From NCBI GenBank assembly GCA_022376925.1, contig JAIOJX010000004.1, positions 120,243,123-120,307,122 of the forward strand: a stretch of 64,000 nt of DNA, written 5' to 3'. Within the stretch, counting starts at the first letter, position 1. Each line of letters begins with the position of its first letter. Positions 60,637 to 64,000 of this stretch are shown here, in pieces. The notes below the pieces were generated by a model. That model did not search any database, had not been told where the DNA came from, and saw nothing but the letters and a program-made list of their open reading frames with translations. Source of the DNA: Tragulus kanchil (lineage: Eukaryota > Chordata > Mammalia > Artiodactyla > Tragulidae). The translations under genes and the position numbers were made by a program.

Positions 60637-61139
60637 TTGAGGATAATAAGATTATATAAAAACATGAACACAGGAAAAGACTTGAAAATCCCATGTCTCC
60701 TGCCCTGCAGGCAGATTCTTCTGACTGAGCTACCAGGGAAGCTGACCATTGTTCTAAGACTCCAGTTTTGGGCATTTTGTTACCACAATCCTTGGAAATG
60801 GATCGAGTGCCCTCTGACTTCCTGTTAAGTTCTGCCAATGGAAAGCACCATAGGATGGGAGGAGAGGATGTGGCCAGCAAGCACAGGGCACTGGTTCTGC
60901 AGGCCCCCTTTGGACAGACCCTTGGGTTGGCTGTCCTCTCCTCTAGGGTCCTCTCTCAACATGGTTACCCTCTAGATTCCTGAACCTGCCCTCCTTCCTT
61001 GCCCCTTCACATCCAGATGTTCACAGAGCTCCTTGCTGCAGCAAGACCCAGGCCCAGGATCCATCTCTGTGCACCAAAATCTTTCCCATACTCTTTAAAA
61101 TAATCCTTTTATAAAACTCCTATAAAAACATCTGCTTTA

Positions 61140-61434
61140 GAGCTTCCCTGGTGGTCTAGTGGGTAAGGACACCACCTTGCAGTGCAGGGGGCACTGGTTA
61201 GATCCCTGGCCTAGGAAGATCCCATTTGCCGCGAGAGGCTGGACCCATGTGTCCAACTCCCAAGCCAGAGCTCTGGAGCACATGTGCTCAGAACTGGTGC
61301 TCTGCAGTGAGCAAGGCCACTGTGATGGGAGGCCCACACAGGCCAAAGAACAAAGATGGATAAAAATCAATCAATGCAAGACCAATAGAGGTGACCAAAA
61401 AAAAAGAAAACAAAACAAAAGCAAATCTGCTTTG
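61140..61434 (+). mobile_element. CHR-type SINE copy (by D20)
   Basis: Same insertion as 59977-60271, with one base missing near 61233. Confidence 0.9.
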
Positions 61435-61861
61435 GATGTGCTATCTTTTCATTGGCAGGACCTTGAACTGACACAATACCTCTCCTCCTTGTTTTATACT
61501 GCTGCTGTCCATGATGTGCATGATGACACTTACTGTATTAAAATGATTTACTTGAGTAAATGTTTCCATCTAAAAGAGAAGTTCCCTGGAGCTATTTATT
61601 TTTCATTGGAAAGCCAACACCTTACACAGGTTCTGGCATAACTTAAGTCCTCAAAATATACCTGTTGAATGAATGCATAGAGAAATATTTTAAGATGTTT
61701 GCATATCCTGTCTTGACCACAAACAAAGAGACTTTAGGGAGCTAGCAAAAATAAGCATCATATAATATTAGAAATTCATAGGTAAAGAAACTAAAAGTTT
61801 TGAGGATAATAAGATTATATAAAAACATGAACACAGGAAAAGACTAATAATGAAAGGTCAT

Positions 61862-62080
61862 GGGCTTTCTAGGTAGTGCTTGTTATAAAGAACCTTCCTG
61901 CCAGGAGACATAAGAGATGTGGATTTGATTCCTGGGTCGGGAAGATTCCCTGTAGGAGGACATGGGAACCCATTCAGATATTCTTGCCTAGAGAATCCCA
62001 TGGACAGAGGAGCCTAGGGGCTACCGTCCATAGGATGGCGAAGAGTCAGACGTGACTGAAGCAACTTCATGCACACAGGC
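61862..62080 (+). mobile_element. Bov-tA SINE
   Basis: Head 'gggctttctaggtagtgctt', 'gatttgattcctgggtcggg', BovA body 'cccatggacagaggagccta' and 'gtcagacgtgactgaagcaac'. Duplicate at 62980-63198. Confidence 0.85.
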
Positions 62081-62121
62081 ATAAAAGTTATAATATGCTA
62101 TATACTTGCATGATATATAAA

Positions 62122-62412
62122 TAACACATATGGAGGGTTTCCCTGCTGGTCCAGTGGGTAAAGGCGCTGCCTTGCAGTGCAGAGGGCATCAGTTTGATCC
62201 CTGGTCTGGGAGGATCCCACACGCCATGGAGAGACTGGACCGATGTGTCCAACAACCGAGCCAGAGCTCTGAATCATGTGTGCCCAGAGCCAGTGCTCTG
62301 CGACGAGAGGGGCTGCTGCAATGGGAGGGCCACGCAGGCCAAAGAACAAAGATGGATGAAAATAAATAAATGAAGAACCAATAGAAGTGGCAAAAAAAAA
62401 GTGACACGTATG
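62122..62412 (+). mobile_element. CHR-type SINE, short form
   Basis: Head 'ggtttccctgctggtccagtgg', B-box variant (gtttgatccc), body ending 'caatagaagtggcaaaaaaaa'. Flanks acacatatgg (about 62125) and acacgtatgg (about 62404) give an imperfect 10-base target-site duplication. Duplicate at 63240-63530. Confidence 0.85.
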
Positions 62413-62916
62413 GTTCAGTTCTCTAATAGACAATATGGAGAAAAATGAAGGTCAGTTACATGAGTCACAATGTGCATAAGTCAAATACAAACTAATTACT
62501 TACACAGTACACATATATTCCAAACACTGAGACTAGATGCAAGTATTAATCTCCAGTGAATCTTCAGGGACAAGCCAGCATGTCATGTAGTGAACAATGG
62601 CTTCAATATTCTCCATCAGATAATTGAAAAATGAGTTTCATAAGGATATTTTTGTACCATCCTCTCTCATGACCAATAATATAATGCCCAAATAATGCTC
62701 ACTAAGGAGAATTCCAATAAATTAGGCTGAGCAAAGCAATTTTGATTAAGTGTCCTGACAAAATGGATTAGTTTAAGTATACACTCAGAAGATCTAGGAT
62801 ATAACAACTGCTTATAGTTTTGATAACATTAAGATTCATGCTCCAAATATCTACATGATAAATATTATGTATAAGTATTGTTTTCCTCATTGTTATTTTA
62901 AACTTTTCAAATTAGA
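62413..62916. other. Anonymous AT-rich intergenic DNA
   Basis: No gene or repeat family recognised. Repeated at 63531-63998. Confidence 0.5.
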
Positions 62917-62979
62917 CTTTGAGGATAATAAGATTATATAAAACATGAACACAGGAAAAGACTAATAATGAAAGGTCAT

Positions 62980-63198
62980 GGGCTTTCTAGGTAGTGCTTG
63001 TTATAAAGAACCTTCCTGCCAGGAGACATAAGAGATGTGGATTTGATTCCTGGGTCGGGAAGATTCCCTGTAGGAGGACATGGGAACCCATTCAGATATT
63101 CTTGCCTAGAGAATCCCATGGACAGAGGAGCCTAGGGGCTACCGTCCATAGGATGGCGAAGAGTCAGACGTGACTGAAGCAACTTCATGCACACAGGC
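62980..63198 (+). mobile_element. Bov-tA SINE copy (by D21)
   Basis: Same element as 61862-62080, with the same flanks. Confidence 0.9.
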
Positions 63199-63239
63199 AT
63201 AAAAGTTATAATATGCTATATACTTGCATGATATATAAA

Positions 63240-63530
63240 TAACACATATGGAGGGTTTCCCTGCTGGTCCAGTGGGTAAAGGCGCTGCCTTGCAGTGCAG
63301 AGGGCATCAGTTTGATCCCTGGTCTGGGAGGATCCCACACGCCATGGAGAGACTGGACCGATGTGTCCAACAACCGAGCCAGAGCTCTGAATCATGTGTG
63401 CCCAGAGCCAGTGCTCTGCGACGAGAGGGGCTGCTGCAATGGGAGGGCCACGCAGGCCAAAGAACAAAGATGGATGAAAATAAATAAATGAAGAACCAAT
63501 AGAAGTGGCAAAAAAAAAGTGACACGTATG
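63240..63530 (+). mobile_element. CHR-type SINE copy (by D21)
   Basis: Same insertion as 62122-62412, with the same flanks. Confidence 0.9.
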
Positions 63531-64000
63531 GTTCAGTTCTCTAATAGACAATATGGAGAAAAATGAAGGTCAGTTACATGAGTCACAATGTGCATAAGTC
63601 AAATACAAACTAATTACTTACACAGTACACATATATTCCAAACACTGAGACTAGATGCAAGTATTAATCTCCAGTGAATCTTCAGGGACAAGCCAGCATG
63701 TCATGTAGTGAACAATGGCTTCAATATTCTCCATCAGATAATTGAAAAATGAGTTTCATAAGGATATTTTTGTACCATCCTCTCTCATGACCAATAATAT
63801 AATGCCCAAATAATGCTCACTAAGGAGAATTCCAATAAATTAGGCTGAGCAAAGCAATTTTGATTAAGTGTCCTGACAAAATGGATTAGTTTAAGTATAC
63901 ACTCAGAAGATCTAGGATATAACAACTGCTTATAGTTTTGATAACATTAAGATTCATGCTCCAAATATCTACATGATAAATATTATGCATAAGTATTGTT

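Larger units (their letters stand above)
59526..61845 (+). repeat. Tandem duplication D20 (offset 1163)
   Basis: Segment 59526-60682 recurs at 60689-61845. The left boundary lies inside the Bov-tA SINE. Differences seen are one G near 60070/61233 (gccgcggag versus gccgcgag) and one A near 60585/61748. Confidence 0.95.
61799..64000 (+). repeat. Tandem duplication D21 (offset 1118)
   Basis: Segment 61799-62880 recurs at 62917-63998, where the window ends, so the right copy may continue. One substitution is seen close to the end (attatgtataag versus attatgcataag). The first 46 bases also match 60637-60682, giving a third copy of that piece. Confidence 0.94.

Noticed and set aside
1..64000. CRISPR array or other prokaryotic repeat system
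   Set aside because: The repeats are long single duplications and eukaryotic retroposons, without short regularly spaced repeats or cas-like genes.
1..64000. A real local duplication mechanism (tandem-duplicator type)
   Set aside because: Known tandem-duplicator processes give varied and usually larger sizes. Here sizes are almost constant and differences sit beside junctions, so an assembly cause is favoured, though not proven.

Overview
The window is nuclear DNA of a ruminant mammal. The evidence is a repeat set found together only in ruminants: Bov-tA/BovA tRNA-Glu-linked SINEs, a BovB (RTE-clade) LINE tail, CHR-type tRNA-Glu SINEs and a ruminant L1 3' end, over old mammalian MIR, L2 and LTR relics. 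The species cannot be resolved from the sequence. The DNA is AT-rich, and I see no CpG island, tRNA, rRNA, splice-framed exon series or conserved open reading frame. I annotate no functional protein-coding gene: every open frame examined is short and lies in a repeat, in anonymous intergenic DNA, or in both copies of a duplication.

The dominant structure is a series of 21 direct, head-to-tail near-identical duplications. Their offsets are always about 1.07 to 1.20 kb, and they sit at 21 unrelated places from base 1 to base 64000. Right-hand copies begin near 1131, 3280, 6238, 8101, 10472, 15222, 18672, 21120, 28877, 30770, 32711, 37250, 41368, 43662, 47305, 49619, 51468, 54127, 57984, 60689 and 62917. 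They add roughly 22 kb, so the non-redundant locus is probably about 42 kb. Where a segment is present three times, the odd-one-out differences fall next to a junction. That is what unmerged overlapping contig ends would give. I judge the duplications to be mainly an assembly artefact, although their uniformity is striking and can be tested.

Layout, ignoring the duplications: 0-2.3 kb holds a MIR and a Bov-tA; 2.3-4.9 kb two CHR-type SINEs; 5.9-8.4 kb an L2 tail; 7.6-9.5 kb a BovB 3' end; 12.6-15.2 kb two Bov-tA SINEs and an AT-rich tandem repeat; 20-22.4 kb a MIR, a CHR-type SINE and a BovA piece; 23-23.7 kb an old LTR; 24.3 kb a classical CHR SINE; 25.3-27 kb a 5'-truncated L1 with a 19-bp target-site duplication and a SINE inside it; 28 kb a CHR-type SINE; 31.8-33.7 kb an antisense L1 with two Bov-tA SINEs; 34 kb a young-looking CHR-type SINE; 35-39.9 kb assorted SINE and L1 pieces; 44.8-46.2 kb an old L1 split by a solo LTR with a 5-bp target-site duplication; 51-53 kb an antisense L1; 56.9-58.7 kb a SINE nested in a SINE of the same family; 59-63.5 kb a MaLR-type LTR plus more SINEs.

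There is no gene network to describe. The biological interest is the retrotransposon history, especially a CHR-type SINE with a variant body, at least 11 independent insertions here and two distinct 3' ends. One 3' end combines a C-rich box (G4-capable on the other strand) with an AATAAA-TCTT-poly(A) tail.
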